Source: Lates calcarifer
Lineage: Eukaryota; Chordata; Actinopteri; Centropomidae
Direction: 5' to 3'
NCBI RefSeq assembly: GCF_001640805.2
Contig: NC_066854.1
Span: 11,155,775-11,219,774 of the forward strand
Length of the DNA: 64,000 bases
The stretch's first letter is position 1. Every line of letters begins with the position of its first letter. Of this stretch, positions 12,901 to 24,699 are shown piece by piece. The notes under the pieces are model-generated. The model searched no databases. It was not told the origin of the DNA and saw only the letters and a list, made by a program, of their open reading frames with translations. The position numbers and the translations under genes were made by a program.

Positions 12901-13285
12901 GACATTTTAGGAAATACTATTTACTTTCTTGCTGAGAGTTAATACCACTCTTGTTATAAGGCTACAGCCAGCTGCCTGTAGCTTAACAACGCACAATCCC
13001 CTGTAAAATTACAAATTGTCATTTTAACATTTAAGTTTGGTACAAACTAAGTAAACAAAATATAATGTGTTAATTGTTGATCTTCAGAGGTGCCAGTAGC
13101 TGGATTTTGTTACCTTCTGAAAGAGCCAGGCTATTGTTCCCATGTTTTGGGGTTTTTTTTTTAGGTCAAGCGAGCACGCCGGCACAGACATGAGAGTAGC
13201 AGCGACCTTCTCATCTCACTCCAGGCAAGAAAGCAAAAAAGCATATATCCCAAACTATTCCTTTAAATAATTTGGAGGTGTTTTT
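12901..13285. repeat. Dispersed teleost-type repeat in inverted arrangement
   Basis: The left piece (12901-12987) reads forward: GACATTTTAGGAAATAC, CTTTCTTGCTGAGAG, ATACCACTC, GGCTACAGCCAGC. The rest (12988-13285) is the same family in reverse, with AGAGCCAGGCTA, CTGGATTTTGTTACC, ACATGAGAGTAG and the end CCAAACTATTCCTTTAA. I recognise this as a family common in spiny-rayed fish genomes but know no name for it. The head arms (12901-12960 and about 13195-13275) are imperfect inverted repeats. A related forward copy lies at 61296-61520. Confidence 0.65.
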
Positions 13286-14437
13286 AGCATCATGTTCCTC
13301 TAATGTCAGAGAATACAGCTTCCCTTGCTAAACAATATGACAAACGAGCTATTTGAGGTATTTTGCGCAGAAGTTAGCTGACTGATGGAACCTCGATGCA
13401 GCCTAACCATATAGCCTAGATCACATAATATAAACAATGTTGATTATGGTTGTTTTAATAAATATACAACTCCCACCATCCCCAAAACCTGCCCGTCTCT
13501 TTAAAACCCCCAAACGACAAAACTGGGCAACACTGTTTTACATTTTTTTAAGAGCAATGGAAATAAGCTTCAGGACTGGTCAAGAAGAATCAGGTAACTA
13601 AAGCACCTGCTGGGAGGAAAAAAAATGGAAAGAAATAATGTTTTTACTCTCACTATTGATTATGTCCCATCAATCCAGAACATATCTAGTACATTCATTG
13701 TCACCTCTTTGCTATTTATCCTAGCCAGCTGAGGTACACCTAACACTGCTTTGCCAAACCACCTCGGATTCCCCTCTCAGATCTTAGTGCTTTTCGTCAA
13801 GATATCTTGAGGTACTGTACAATTCACAAACGCTTTCCTGAGTTTTGTTTGTTACGTTTGTTTGTTTTGCAGACACAGGATCAGAAGAGATGAGTGCGAG
13901 TAAGGGCCCAGACTACTGCCGCTCTGATGGATTACTGCTCTTAGCAAGACAATAAAGAATGATTGACCACCAGCAACTGTCAATCTCTGTCGTTCAGACT
14001 CACCGCTGAAGTTTTAAAGCTCTTAATAATCATCAGCTCATGCCATGAATGTAGACTGTGAGGCAAATAAAGAAAGAAAATCAGAAAGCACCACTTCAGG
14101 CACTTGGATAGCCAAACTAAATCTCAAGAACAAGAACGTAACGATATATATACACAGACACTGGGGCATCTTTCTTCTGAAGCCAACTTGCTTGCAATGT
14201 GTAAACAATGCCTGGCTTTCTGGAGTGTCAAGCATTCAAATTAAAACTCTTGCTCATTAACTGCAAAACTGCCAGTTGTCTCATCAAACCAGGTCTCTTG
14301 GAGCATTTAAACCCTGCTTGTGAGAACTCGGTGGGCTTGTGTTGGCCTTCTGCGTGCCTTTCCCTCCAGCACAATGCTTCTGCCCTGAGGAAAGGAATTG
14401 TGGATGCCTCTTTTTCTCAAGGGCGGACTCTATCTTT

Positions 14438-16718
14438 TCACTGGCTGCAGCCGAACATTTTGTTCCACTCAGTGTACGTGTCAATCTCTTTCTGCGATAT
14501 ACTGGCTTGGAATTTACAAAAGACACTCTCAAAGTCCTGGTAGGTGAGGGGCCTGATCTGTCCCCTGGGCATCATACCTGTCATGTCCATGCCCTGTGCA
14601 GAGACGTGTAACAGACCTACGAGGGCCTCTTGGCAGAGTCTGGCCAGGTCCAGTCCAGAGAAACCCTCTGTACGCTGGACCAGCAGTGCCAGCTCCTCCT
14701 CGCTCAAGCAGTATTTGTGCTGAGATTGGGCCAGGAGCTGGTTCACGATCTGGTGTCGGGCCGCGCTATCCGGCAGGGGCACCAGGACCCTCCGAGCAAA
14801 GTACCTGCGCAGCCCCTCGTCCATGTCCTGGGGTCTGCTTGTGGAGCAAACCACCAACACTTGGTTGCCTCCGTCCTCGCCGGAGCCCATGAGAAGCGAG
14901 TCCAACTGGGCGAGCAGCTCCCCTTTCAGCCGGTTGATGGGACTCTCTTCACTGAGGTGGGCTGACAGCAGCATGTCAACCTCACTAATGAACAGTACTG
15001 ACGGCTGTCGGCACCGTGCCACCAGGAAGGACGCCCGGATAATTTTTTCTCCATCAGCCAGCCACTTGGTGGCCAACGTGGAACCGCTGAGCTGGAGGAA
15101 TGGCGCCCCCAGCTGGCTGGCCAGGCAGCGACCCAGCAACGTCCTGCCACTGCCCCTCGGGCCAAACAGCAACACACAACGTGGGGCCGGTCCCAAACTG
15201 CTGAACATGTCCGGGCGAAGAATGGGCCACAGGACCTCCTCCTTCAGGGTCGCCTTGGCCAGGTCTAGACCTGCAATGTCACTCCAATCCACTGGGGGGC
15301 CCTGCTGAACGATTTCAGAGGTAACCATATCTAGGAGGTGAGGGTCACTGGTTTTTAGCTGCTCTTCAGCAGGCCTGGAGGAGGAAGTGGATGAGGAGGA
15401 GGTAGGCCCCGGTGCTGAGTGGGAGAGGTGGAGACGGTGATCATCAGCACCTTGCTCACTGAGGGAGGGGGAGGTGAAGCTGGCGAGGGAGTCTGCCGAA
15501 CGGGAACCCCCCAGGGTGGAGGAGACATAGGCTGGCGGAGTCAGTGGCCCACCTGTTGCCTGGCTGCTGTACTTCCTCTGTTGCTGCTCTGACGGCATTG
15601 TGGACTGCTTCTGAGGATTAAAAGGTAAAGACGACTTTTCAGCGCTCCTGTCGAAGCCACCTCCGCTGGCGCTGTTGGAGCCTCCATTTGCGCTGCTGCT
15701 GTCTGCTATCCTGTACATGGGGCTCTCAGCCGAGCTCCGAGCCTGACCGTAGCCGAAGTTAGCGTAAGAGTCTATTTCTCCTTGGCCTGTCATGTAGAAG
15801 GCTTTCCTCTTCAGTGAGTTGGAGGAGCTACTGCTGAGAGGGGTCGGCTGCGATTGGGGTCAGGTTGTGGCTCTGGTATGGGTATCCAGGTAAAGCAGAG
15901 GAGGGGGGAAGAGGTGTAGGTGCAGCGATGCCTGAGGGGAGGTATGAGGAGGGAGGGGGCGCTCCCCCAGGGCTGTATCCTGGCCCGACTGAGCTCTGAG
16001 CTGGGTAGCCTGCTGGGGGGTAATTATAACTAGACAAGTTAGGAGAGCCTCCGTTGTAAGCTGGGACTAAAGTGGGGTGGGAGGGCGGTGGAGGGGGTGG
16101 CTGCAGGAGCCCAGAGCTGTGCAGCGGGGAGGGAAGAGCCGGGGCAGGGGGCAGACTGGGAGCTGTAACTACTGTGCAAGTAGGAGCCGCTGTACGCCGG
16201 GCCGTATTCCTGAGAGGGCATGGAGGAGGAGTGGAGGGCGGTGGCGGTGTGGCTCCCACAGCTGCTGCTGGAGTAGCTGGGCTCGCTCAGAGTGCTGGAG
16301 GCCAGGCCCGGGGAGCTGCACATGCCAGACACCACTTCCGAAGCTGCCGCCACCCCTCCTTTTCTCACCGAAACCCCCTCTGGGATGCAGCTCATTGGAT
16401 AGACGCCGTCCTGCCAGGGCTCTGATTCACCTTTCCGTCCATTCATCACTCCTGGGACCCCGGGGGCCTCCGAGTACGAGCCGGGCATCTCCAGAATGCC
16501 GGAATACTTCTCAGCATACTTCTTAAGCAGGTTGGAGGCAGTGAGGGCTGAGATGTCATCGTTGGCCCAGGCGTACTGGTAGGTGGCGGAGCGCTGCAGG
16601 TGGCCCGGCACCGCCCTGTAGGCCTCAGCCTTGTGGGCTGGCGAGCGCGTGGTGGAGGAGATGTCGAAATGCTGTTCGGCCCACTGGCTGTGCTCTGGGG
16701 TCCACTGCATCTTTAAGC
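14438..16718 (-). CDS. fign: Fidgetin (AAA ATPase), large terminal coding exon, with two frameshifts
   Basis: This exon encodes nearly all of fidgetin, an AAA-family ATPase that acts on microtubules. An acceptor (ttccctcag) at 16720/16719 opens the exon and completes a split Gly codon, giving [10 protein letters not shown] as in mammalian fidgetin. The N-terminal block follows ([34 protein letters not shown]), then a Pro/Ser/Tyr-rich middle ([14 protein letters not shown]), LKRKAFYM and the C-terminal AAA module. That module has Walker A GPRGSGRT, a Walker B-like LFISEVD, the Arg-finger segment LRRYFARR and the terminal [10 protein letters not shown] followed by TGA at 14440-14438. Total length with exon 2 is about 765 residues, close to 759 in human as I recall it. 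Homology changes frame twice, near 16150 and near 15841, each explained by one extra G in a G-run. Walker A has Arg where Lys is normal. No stop interrupts the AAA part. It could be a functional gene with assembly errors, a teleost duplicate, or an early pseudogene. Identity as fidgetin is very secure. Confidence 0.96.
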
Positions 16719-16739
16719 CTGAGGGAACAAAAGACACAG

Positions 16740-18360
16740 ACAGCCACATGTGAACACACTGACATGCTAAAATCATTTGAGCAATAATTAAAATGACAAC
16801 ACCTTCAAATTGGCTGAGATGGAGGGTGGTAAATTAAAAAAGGTGATATTCATCTACAGGCTTGTTCGGTGTGGTACTATTTTTTATTTATTTATCTTTC
16901 TTATATTTATCATGAGAGAGTTTTCTGTCAAACTAGACATAAATTGTAAATTTCTACAGATCATGCAGAGGGCAGAGTGTGTGTCGGTAGGTATAGTGCA
17001 GTACAGAGGGACTGAGGGATGGCTGGTTACGGCAGCCTAATGCACCCCGGCCAGACCAATAAGACAGAGGCATTGAGGGTCATTCTATAATCCCCGGCTC
17101 ATCTGAGGTGGCTGGAGATGAGTTTGAAAATGCGCCTCGCCGAGTGCCACAAAGCAACACACACACACACACACACACCCATACACCCCTTCTGCTCATG
17201 GTGCTTTCATCGAACACACGCACATGCACAAAACTACACAAACCCCTGCTCAGACACACAGGCGTTTAAAAAAAAAAGAAGAAGAAAAAAAAAAAAACTA
17301 TCTATGCCTGCACTCAAGCGTGCTGACGCGCACACGCACACACGCAAGCTCACAAGCTCACATCCACTGACCCAGACGGACAAACACAGGCACGCACACA
17401 GGAGCTGTAGCGAGCTATGAATTACAACACATTGTGTCTCAAGCTTAGTTCCTGTCTGCACAGCTCCACCTTGACCTCCTCTCTCTACCGTTCTCTTTAC
17501 CTTTCTGTCTGCGTCTCTTCTTCATGCCTCCCTGCTGCCTTGTCTTCCCCCTCACTCCCTTCTCTTTGCTTTTTTTTGGTCATCCATTTTCCACCTCCCC
17601 TCCTGCTAGATCCCCTCTTTATTTCTCCTCACCTCCTTTTATTCTGACTCCATCTATTTCGATATATATCTCTTCTTTTCATTCCCTCTCTGCTCTTTCT
17701 TTGCGGCCACCCCTCCTTTTATTTACTCCCCCTGTGCTCGCCTCTGCCTCCCCCCCCCCCCCCCTCCTCCCTCCTTCCTTGCTCCATCTCATCTCAGACA
17801 CACTCACCTGGCTCTCCCCTTTATTGCCTCAGGAGGCTGGAGAGCCACTGTTTCCTTTAATCCCAGCCAATGCCATCTGCAAACACTGACAGTCACACAG
17901 CGACTCCATCGTTGTCTCACTATCAAAGCCGTGGCGCTATCAAAGGCTGGACGGGGCGTAATCACAGCAGCCGCACGGCAGATTGAACCCCGTTTGATTT
18001 GACTTAGTGCACACAAATAAAGGATAATATCGGTGTCATTTAGGCTGCTTCCTCTGACTTATTGACTGGCAGTGGATGCATGTAGAGATCCACAGTTGGG
18101 GGTCTAGTGAGCAATACCTGCTTCAGAATTGGTTTATGTGTGTGCTTTTGTGCTTGTGTGAGTAAAGCAGGCATGCACAATAAAATCCATTCATGGAGGA
18201 GCAAATCTTCCCTTCCTCCGGTCTATTTATGCTGCTGAAAACACAGACATACACAAAAAAGAGCGCACAGGCAGAAACACATACACTTTCACACTCTCTT
18301 GTTTGTGTCCCTGTGTTTGTTTGGTAACAACACAGCGAGGGAGGGGGGAATCCCCAGACT
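16740..18360. other. Intron 2, terminal-exon-proximal segment
   Basis: AT-rich at 16780-16960. Short CA tracts lie at 17157-17180 and 17330-17345, and A-rich runs at 17267-17298. A long pyrimidine-rich tract spans 17460-17800 on the plus strand with a run of 15 C at 17750-17764. 17820-18010 is low-repeat and may be conserved. No gene was seen. Confidence 0.5.
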
Positions 18361-18369
18361 CCCATTTCC

Positions 18370-18600
18370 TCTCTGATTCTCCTCTCTAGCCATCTCTCGG
18401 CAGACGCCAGTGGCTAATTAGCAGAATGGCGATCTGCTAATTGTGTTAATTTACAACATTTTAGCCGAGGGGAGTCTAGCAGGGGCTGGCAAGCCTGTCA
18501 CCCTCCCAGTGTACGCCCAGGGAACGCCTCAGACAAAGAGCTGAGCAGAGGGAAGTTTTGTATTAGCTGGGAGGCTCCCTTTAAAATTGAGAATATATTA
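18370..18600. promoter_or_regulatory. Candidate intronic enhancer with paired homeodomain palindrome
   Basis: A low-repeat block. AATTAGCAGA (18416-18425) and TCTGCTAATT (18433-18442) form perfect 10-bp inverted arms around 7 bases, each holding a TAATT homeodomain core. A further TTAATTT follows. The layout suggests cooperative or dimeric homeodomain binding. Conservation has not been tested. Confidence 0.4.
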
Positions 18601-20000
18601 AGTGGAAACAGTGCAATAAAAGGGCAGTATTTCAAGGAGAAAATTACAAGTCAGGAAAACTGGACAAAAGAAGAGAAAATGAGGCTTCAGGCCAAATACA
18701 GAGCTCACAACAGACCTTCTAAAGCAGCATGATGTGTGTGTGTATGCTATTATACTGTTGTGAGCTGTAGAAGAAAAAAACAACAATAGTTAAAATGTCT
18801 CTCTTGCATTTAACAGACAATAAAAACTGAATCCATATTTACCAAACACTAACTGTGTGTTTCACCTGAGTAAATTTACAAACATGAAACTGAAAAGCCT
18901 TTGTATTCTATACAGCAACACAACCACTGCTTTCAGTGTCAGTGAAAAAGGACTGTGTTATCCTTTACTTTCAAATGATGTTTGTGAGGATGTGGTTTGT
19001 TATTTATTATCACTGTTATTCATGAGAACTGTTCACTCTTATCCTAAAGACCATGTGATCCTAACATGGCTCGCACAATGTATTCTCCTGATTCTGCTGC
19101 AGATTCTGATATGACCTGAGAATGGAATGTCTGTTTACCTTTCCTTTCTTGTCTTTCATCAAGGAACAGATGACAAAGTGAGTAGAAGAAATCTCAGCAC
19201 CTGGCAGTGTTTAGCTCATTGATGACCCTGCAGCCCTGTGACAGGACATAACCCTGCAACAACAGTAACTACAGAGTTGCTCCAAACTGAGTTAAGAGCA
19301 CGATCTGACTTTTTGGCATTTATTTTACCATAAAACATCAACACAGCATCTTATATTTGCTTTAAATACAAAACAGAGCTAAAGCCAAACTGCAGTGTCT
19401 TCACTCTTTGTGTGCAGTTGCTATTCTGGTTTTGTTCTGGATTTGATGTTATATGGACTTTGGAAGCAGCAACATTAGATAGCTATGTCAGGTTAAAGCT
19501 ATGGCCGAATAAATTCTTTACATTTATGCTAGTGGAATAAAGAAATTAAAGCATTCTAAACAGTCTTTTGTTACACATACTGCTGATCTAAAACACTGTT
19601 TTTCATTTTTACTGTGTCTGAGGTAAAAAAAAAAAAAAAAATCTGTCAATGCAGTGAAGAGATTTTTGTCTGCAGGTCCTCAGTGAAATGCAGCCAGACA
19701 AGCTTCTTGAAGTGAGTGACTACATTGCAAAATAAGGCTGCTCCAAGACCATTATTAGTTGATTTAACACGTAAGAAAAGCTGCTGACGGGGGGGATAGA
19801 TGAGGAGGACGAGGAGGAGGAGAGAAGGCAAGCTCTGGAGGAAGACGAGGGGACGGAAAAATAACAGAATACGTGCGACAAAATACGACAATCGTGAATC
19901 ACACATTCTTTCCTCCACATAGTTTGACACTCCATCAAACTCAGATATGTCCTCCATTTAAAGAAACATGAATCTTTCTAATTCCATCATTAATAAAGAT
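18600..20000. other. Intron 2, unremarkable AT-rich segment
   Basis: An A-run lies at 19625-19641 and a GAGGA-rich tract at 19800-19830. No gene, clear repeat family or strong motif cluster was seen. Confidence 0.6.
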
Positions 20001-20029
20001 AACATATATAAAAGAGTGTGTCAGCCTCC

Positions 20030-20960
20030 ATCAGGGCTTTCATCTCTTCTGTAATGAGGTTAATGCAGAGACGCAGTGATTACCCCAGCAATGCAAATGA
20101 AGGCCAAATGATAACTTGCACTATTTAAATAAGGTAATAGCGATTACTCTACGTTATTCAAATGAGGACAGATGCTTTGAACTGAGCGCTTTGAACTCGC
20201 TGCTCCTTCTCCAAAACATATGGAAGAGATGGAGGAGGATTGACTTTGGTATCATTCGGGGTGTATCCTTTAATTCAATGTGATGTAAACCAAGGGCAAT
20301 GAGCAAAGCAAAGTCGCTTAATGTGGTGCTGCAGGATGGGCGGGGTTGCACGGGGGAGAGATATTCAAGGTAGCTCGGATACTCCGCTACTTTGCTCACT
20401 TTGAAAAGACCTTGAAAGTCTCTGAAAAGTCCTTGAATTCATTGTCAGAGAAAAACAAGGGCTCAAATCGGACAAGACGTGGATCAAAATCAACACAAAT
20501 ACCTGGCGTAGATTTTCATTAATAAAGCATCAGCTACTTTGAATGCCACCCATTCATTTCCAAAAACTTTCAAGGCCCTTTTCTTATTTAGAATATAAAA
20601 AGAATCCTGTTGCCCGTGGATCCCAATTTGCCCTAGCTTTAATATTGAAATGAGTGTGTTTTTTCTGCAACAGCCTTCGTCAGGATTACAGGATATCGTG
20701 CACAGACAATGCATGCACAAAGCTTTGTCCAGATTTTCCTAAAGAGTAGTTGAATTCTTTCCATTCATTCGTATTTTTGATTATAGCACCTTGATGGAGC
20801 TGCAAGGCTGCAGGATATTTGATTTTCTCTGTGTCCACAATGGGTTTTCAGGCCTGAGGGAAATTTGCAAAGCATTTGGATGGACACATGCAGTCAATTG
20901 TGTGAGTAAAAAAAAAAAAAAAGCAATGGATGTGTGTTTGTGTTGCAGTGAAAGAGGGAG
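20030..20960. promoter_or_regulatory. Candidate conserved block in intron 2
   Basis: Low in repeats, with an octamer ATGCAAAT at 20091-20098, nearby GTAATGAGGTTAATG and AGCGATTACTC, and a second low-repeat stretch at 20450-20870. No frame looks protein coding. An enhancer role is inferred from motif content only. Confidence 0.35.
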
Positions 20961-21099
20961 GGAGAGAGATCGTGCACTCAGCTGAAACAACATCCAACAG
21001 AAATCTTCTCCACCTTCTGAAGCGTCAAGTCTGCCAGCACTTTGTTTTTTTTCTCCTCCAGCCTCCACATAGAGAAGCCTAATCATTCTCATTACACTC

Positions 21100-23500
21100 G
21101 GCGTCCATCTGCATCAACAGAGCTGCCTATTACTGTGCGTGTGTGTATGTGCAGTAAACAGCTCTTTAGAGAGAGCTAATGAGCTCTTTTAAGTCTGTCC
21201 GCTGTGTGATTCTGCAAGCGGGGTGTCAGAGCAAACTGCCCATTTTGGTAACGTCATAATTAAGCCGTGTGAGTGTGGGGAAGAGATGCCGGCGCACACG
21301 TCGGCGCCAACATGCTTGCACGCACACACACACACACACGTGCACACATTCTGAGATAAGACGTACAAATGTGTGTGGCCTTCTTTGTCTTTCTAACATA
21401 AACAGACACTGAAGACCTTCAAAAACAAACTACCATGTCTTATTCTTTTTTAAAAATCTGTTCCTGCCGCTCCGACGGAGGAGGAGAAGGAGTTGCACGA
21501 CAAGTGATAACTTCATCAAGAGAGACCTGTTTTCACACACCACCAGGGAAATCTAACCAGCCAGTTATTCAAATCCTTATCAAATATACCAGAGGGCATC
21601 TTTTAACCTCTAAACTGCTGCACGTGTGCACACGAAAAAAAAACCTGTATATGCTTTGTATGTAGGTATTTATCGTATTGTGTGTGAAAATTCTCATGCA
21701 CACAGTCCTTGTGTGTGTTTGACAACCTCTGGACCACCTTGTTAATGAGTCGAGCACACTGTGACTAAGCCACGGGCTACGCTGTATTGGCACACAACCT
21801 ACAGTACAGAGTCAAATAATGTGATTAGGTCCTCCAAAAGGCAATTAATTATGAAATTAGTCATGAGCCGGTGTCACACACACACACACACACCAGACAA
21901 AAACTTAAAAATTAATTAACCTGTATTCATTTAGATGTGAGTCAAAGCTACATAAAGTGAATAAACAAGACAAATGTGTGTTAACAGATGAACTAAATTT
22001 CTCTTTCACCCCCCGTGACAAACAAAACTGTCCACCACGCCAGACTCTTCCTGTGAAAATAACCAACGAGCCCAGATCCACATCTTTGAAGCCTTTAGTT
22101 CAGCTCACCATTACGACGAGTAGTCTGTCGCAAAGCAACGACGACAACAACAACAACAACAACAGATAAGGGAGTAAACAGAGCGAGTTCAAAGTCTAGA
22201 CGGCGAGCAGTGACCGGGAGAGATGAGCTGTCACTAACTCAAAGACGTTGAGGGAGGGGTGGGGTGGGGGGGGATTGCTGTAAAGATGACAGCTCAGAGC
22301 TGCGATATAAGGATATTTGACAAATGACAGCATCTTAAAAAAAAATCAAATATTCATTGTAATCTGTGATCTTTGACCCCGTGACAAGTTTTCGCAGCTC
22401 CGACCATCAAAGTTTGAAATCTTTGCAGAGTGGATTTGGAGTAAAAACAGAAACTCAGCTTTGAGAAATGGGCTCCATTGTGGTATGGAAGTGTTGAAGC
22501 TTTTAAAATATTAGGGTATATTTAATGATGACTCTAAATTTAGCTCGCAGAAGAAACCAGACTTAACCGTGATAAATCTCTAACTAAATTCCAGAGGCAT
22601 ATCATCGGCGCCCCTGCCCGGCAGTATCAGATCTTCCTTAGAGCTGTATAAATTGACACTGTCTAAATTTCCTTTTACTAGACAGACTATTGAATGGGTG
22701 GGTTAAATGGGTAGGGCGCAGTTAAACAAATGCTCCGGATCAAGGAAATTGTGCGTGGCTTCTTTTGTCATTCAGAGAGGAAATTGAGAGATATTCGGTG
22801 GGGGCTCGGAGCGGCTAACGCATGGCATTCATCTATAATGCACTCGGCCTGTCCGTCAGCTACTCCATTTCCTGTGACTAGCGCAGCGTGCCTAATCACC
22901 CGGCTCGACGCGGGGTTCCTTCCTCAAAGACAGCCCTGTGCACACACTACTGCACACACACACGCGCGGTCACACAGGCAAGAATGAAGACAGACACATG
23001 CAGGACACACCGACATGCATAGAAACATCAAGCCCGCTGAGGCAAACAGATTATTCTTATCTAGCGAACAAAACATCTGTAAAGACTCTCACCACCACTG
23101 TGCTCTAACAGTGTCACGACCCTAACAGCATCTCCACATCTCCTCTTTCATCACTTAGAAAAGAAAAAACCTTTCACATGCAGGGAAAAATCCACATACG
23201 CATAATCAGACATACAGTATGTGACTTAATGTGACTGACACACCTGTCCTGTCATGTGGGATCACTAAAATTACACCTTGTACATGAATTCTTTTGTTTA
23301 ATTGCAGGATCATTTTTATCAAATGAAAAATTCAGATAAGTGTGAAATGTCATGCAGTGATGTGTAAATGTAAATGTATCTGGCTCAGTGTTTAAACTAT
23401 TTTCAAGACTGAAGTTACACTGGAGGAGAAGCATGACCTTATAACCTAAACATTCACCTGAACTATGAAGCCCCAACAGTATTATTTTCATAAACATATT
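21100..23500. other. Intron 2, mixed segment
   Basis: Short CA tracts lie at 21321-21340 and 21876-21893, an (AAC)n tract at 22145-22166, and a G-run at 22259-22274. 22560-22900 is low-repeat and may be conserved. 23000-23500 shows nothing specific. No gene was found. Confidence 0.5.
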
Positions 23501-24390
23501 TGCAACAGCGTATATATATTTTTAAAGGCTTCTAGTTGTTATTGATATCTTTATCAAGTTAATAAATCTTATTTATTGTTATTTCTGAACTTTAAAGCCT
23601 TAAACATTTTATCAACTTAATAAATAATGCAGAGTTTATTAAAGGGTTGTAAGTGCTTAATAATGACTTACTAAGTTAAAAAAAAAACATAGCAAGTCTG
23701 AAGGACTTGCTACACATACATTACACATTTAAACCCTTTGGTAAAAACTTACAAAAACCTAATGGAGTAGGGAGCAGAAGCTGTTCCTATTGGCTTTATT
23801 AAGTTATTAACTAACTTATTAACCCTTATTACCTGTCAGTAAACATTAATGAAGCCATTGGTAACCATTTACAGACCCATAACACAGTATTTAGTGGTAA
23901 TACTAATATATAATTATTATTGATGACTTTATATCAAAGGATTATCTACTATCAGTAAAGAGTAATACAGCAATGTTTGTACACTGGAACTAATTCTATA
24001 CTAATATATAAACCTTCAATAAGCATACTTTATTGGTGGTTTATGAGTAGTTACTAATGTCTCTATCAGTAAACAACTTATTAACTTAATAAATGTAGAA
24101 TATAGATTAGAACCCACATAAAAGCCATTAATGAATCATACTATATGAAGGGTTTATTAGCTGATACAAACAGCTTTATTAAGTCAATAAAATATGAATT
24201 CATACTGCTGCTCTACATAGCACTGATTAACAATTTATGGACTGAATACAGCCATTAGTAACAACTAGTAAACCCTTAATAAGACACATGTTAAGGGATT
24301 ATAAATTGGTGCTAATGTTTAATAATATATAATTAATCAGAACTGACAGACACACACTCAGCTCACTTATTAAGATAAGTAACAAAGTAA
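23500..24390. repeat. Degenerate AT-rich repeat block with TTAATAA-type motifs
   Basis: Over about 890 bases, variants of TTATTAA/TTAATAA recur at least ten times in both orientations (near 23560, 23612, 23655, 23795, 23820, 24075, 24130, 24178, 24275, 24318 and 24365). Phrases such as ACTTATTAACTTAATAAATG and CCCTTAATAAG recur. It looks like an old internally repetitive element, which I have seen widely in fish DNA but cannot name. Confidence 0.55.
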
Positions 24391-24699
24391 ATAACTTGTG
24401 AGACAAATGTCCTCATATACCAGTGTCAGTTAAACACACACTGTCCATGTGCAGTGTTTGTCAGGTGACAGCAGGAACAGTCGTACATCGACATTCCCTC
24501 CAAACAGCTCTGAGGCTGCTGCTGCTGCGCCTCCACCTGAGGTGCAGTCAACAGGATCTCTGAGAATGCCCCTGAGGTTAACATGGGGCCACATACTATC
24601 AATACTCCTCTGACGCCCAGATCCATACCTGTGAACCACCACCACTTTGTTTACCTGTGTGTTCAGTAATTAAAATAGATTTCTGAGAGGAGGCCTAAT

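Larger units (their letters stand above)
10460..14437 (-). other. Probable fign 3'UTR (about 4 kb; distal end tentative)
   Basis: Downstream of the stop codon the minus strand is T-rich and AT-rich with no open frames of note, as in long vertebrate 3'UTRs. The first strong candidate for a poly(A) signal in a good setting is ATTAAA at 10489-10484, followed by a T-rich segment near 10450. A transposon-derived inverted repeat (12901-13285) and a long CA tract (10954-10999) fall inside. The end could be earlier, so the transposon and CA tract may be outside the transcript. Confidence 0.4.

Noticed and set aside
14823..15308. 161-codon plus-strand frame opposite the fign AAA domain
   Set aside because: A shadow frame of the conserved fidgetin coding exon; its peptide has no family resemblance while the minus strand is clearly coding.
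16708..16710. ATG at residue 12 as the fign start codon
   Set aside because: Exon 2 at 42856-42886 supplies an upstream ATG with matching phase and a peptide matching fidgetin; Met12 is kept only as a possible alternative start.
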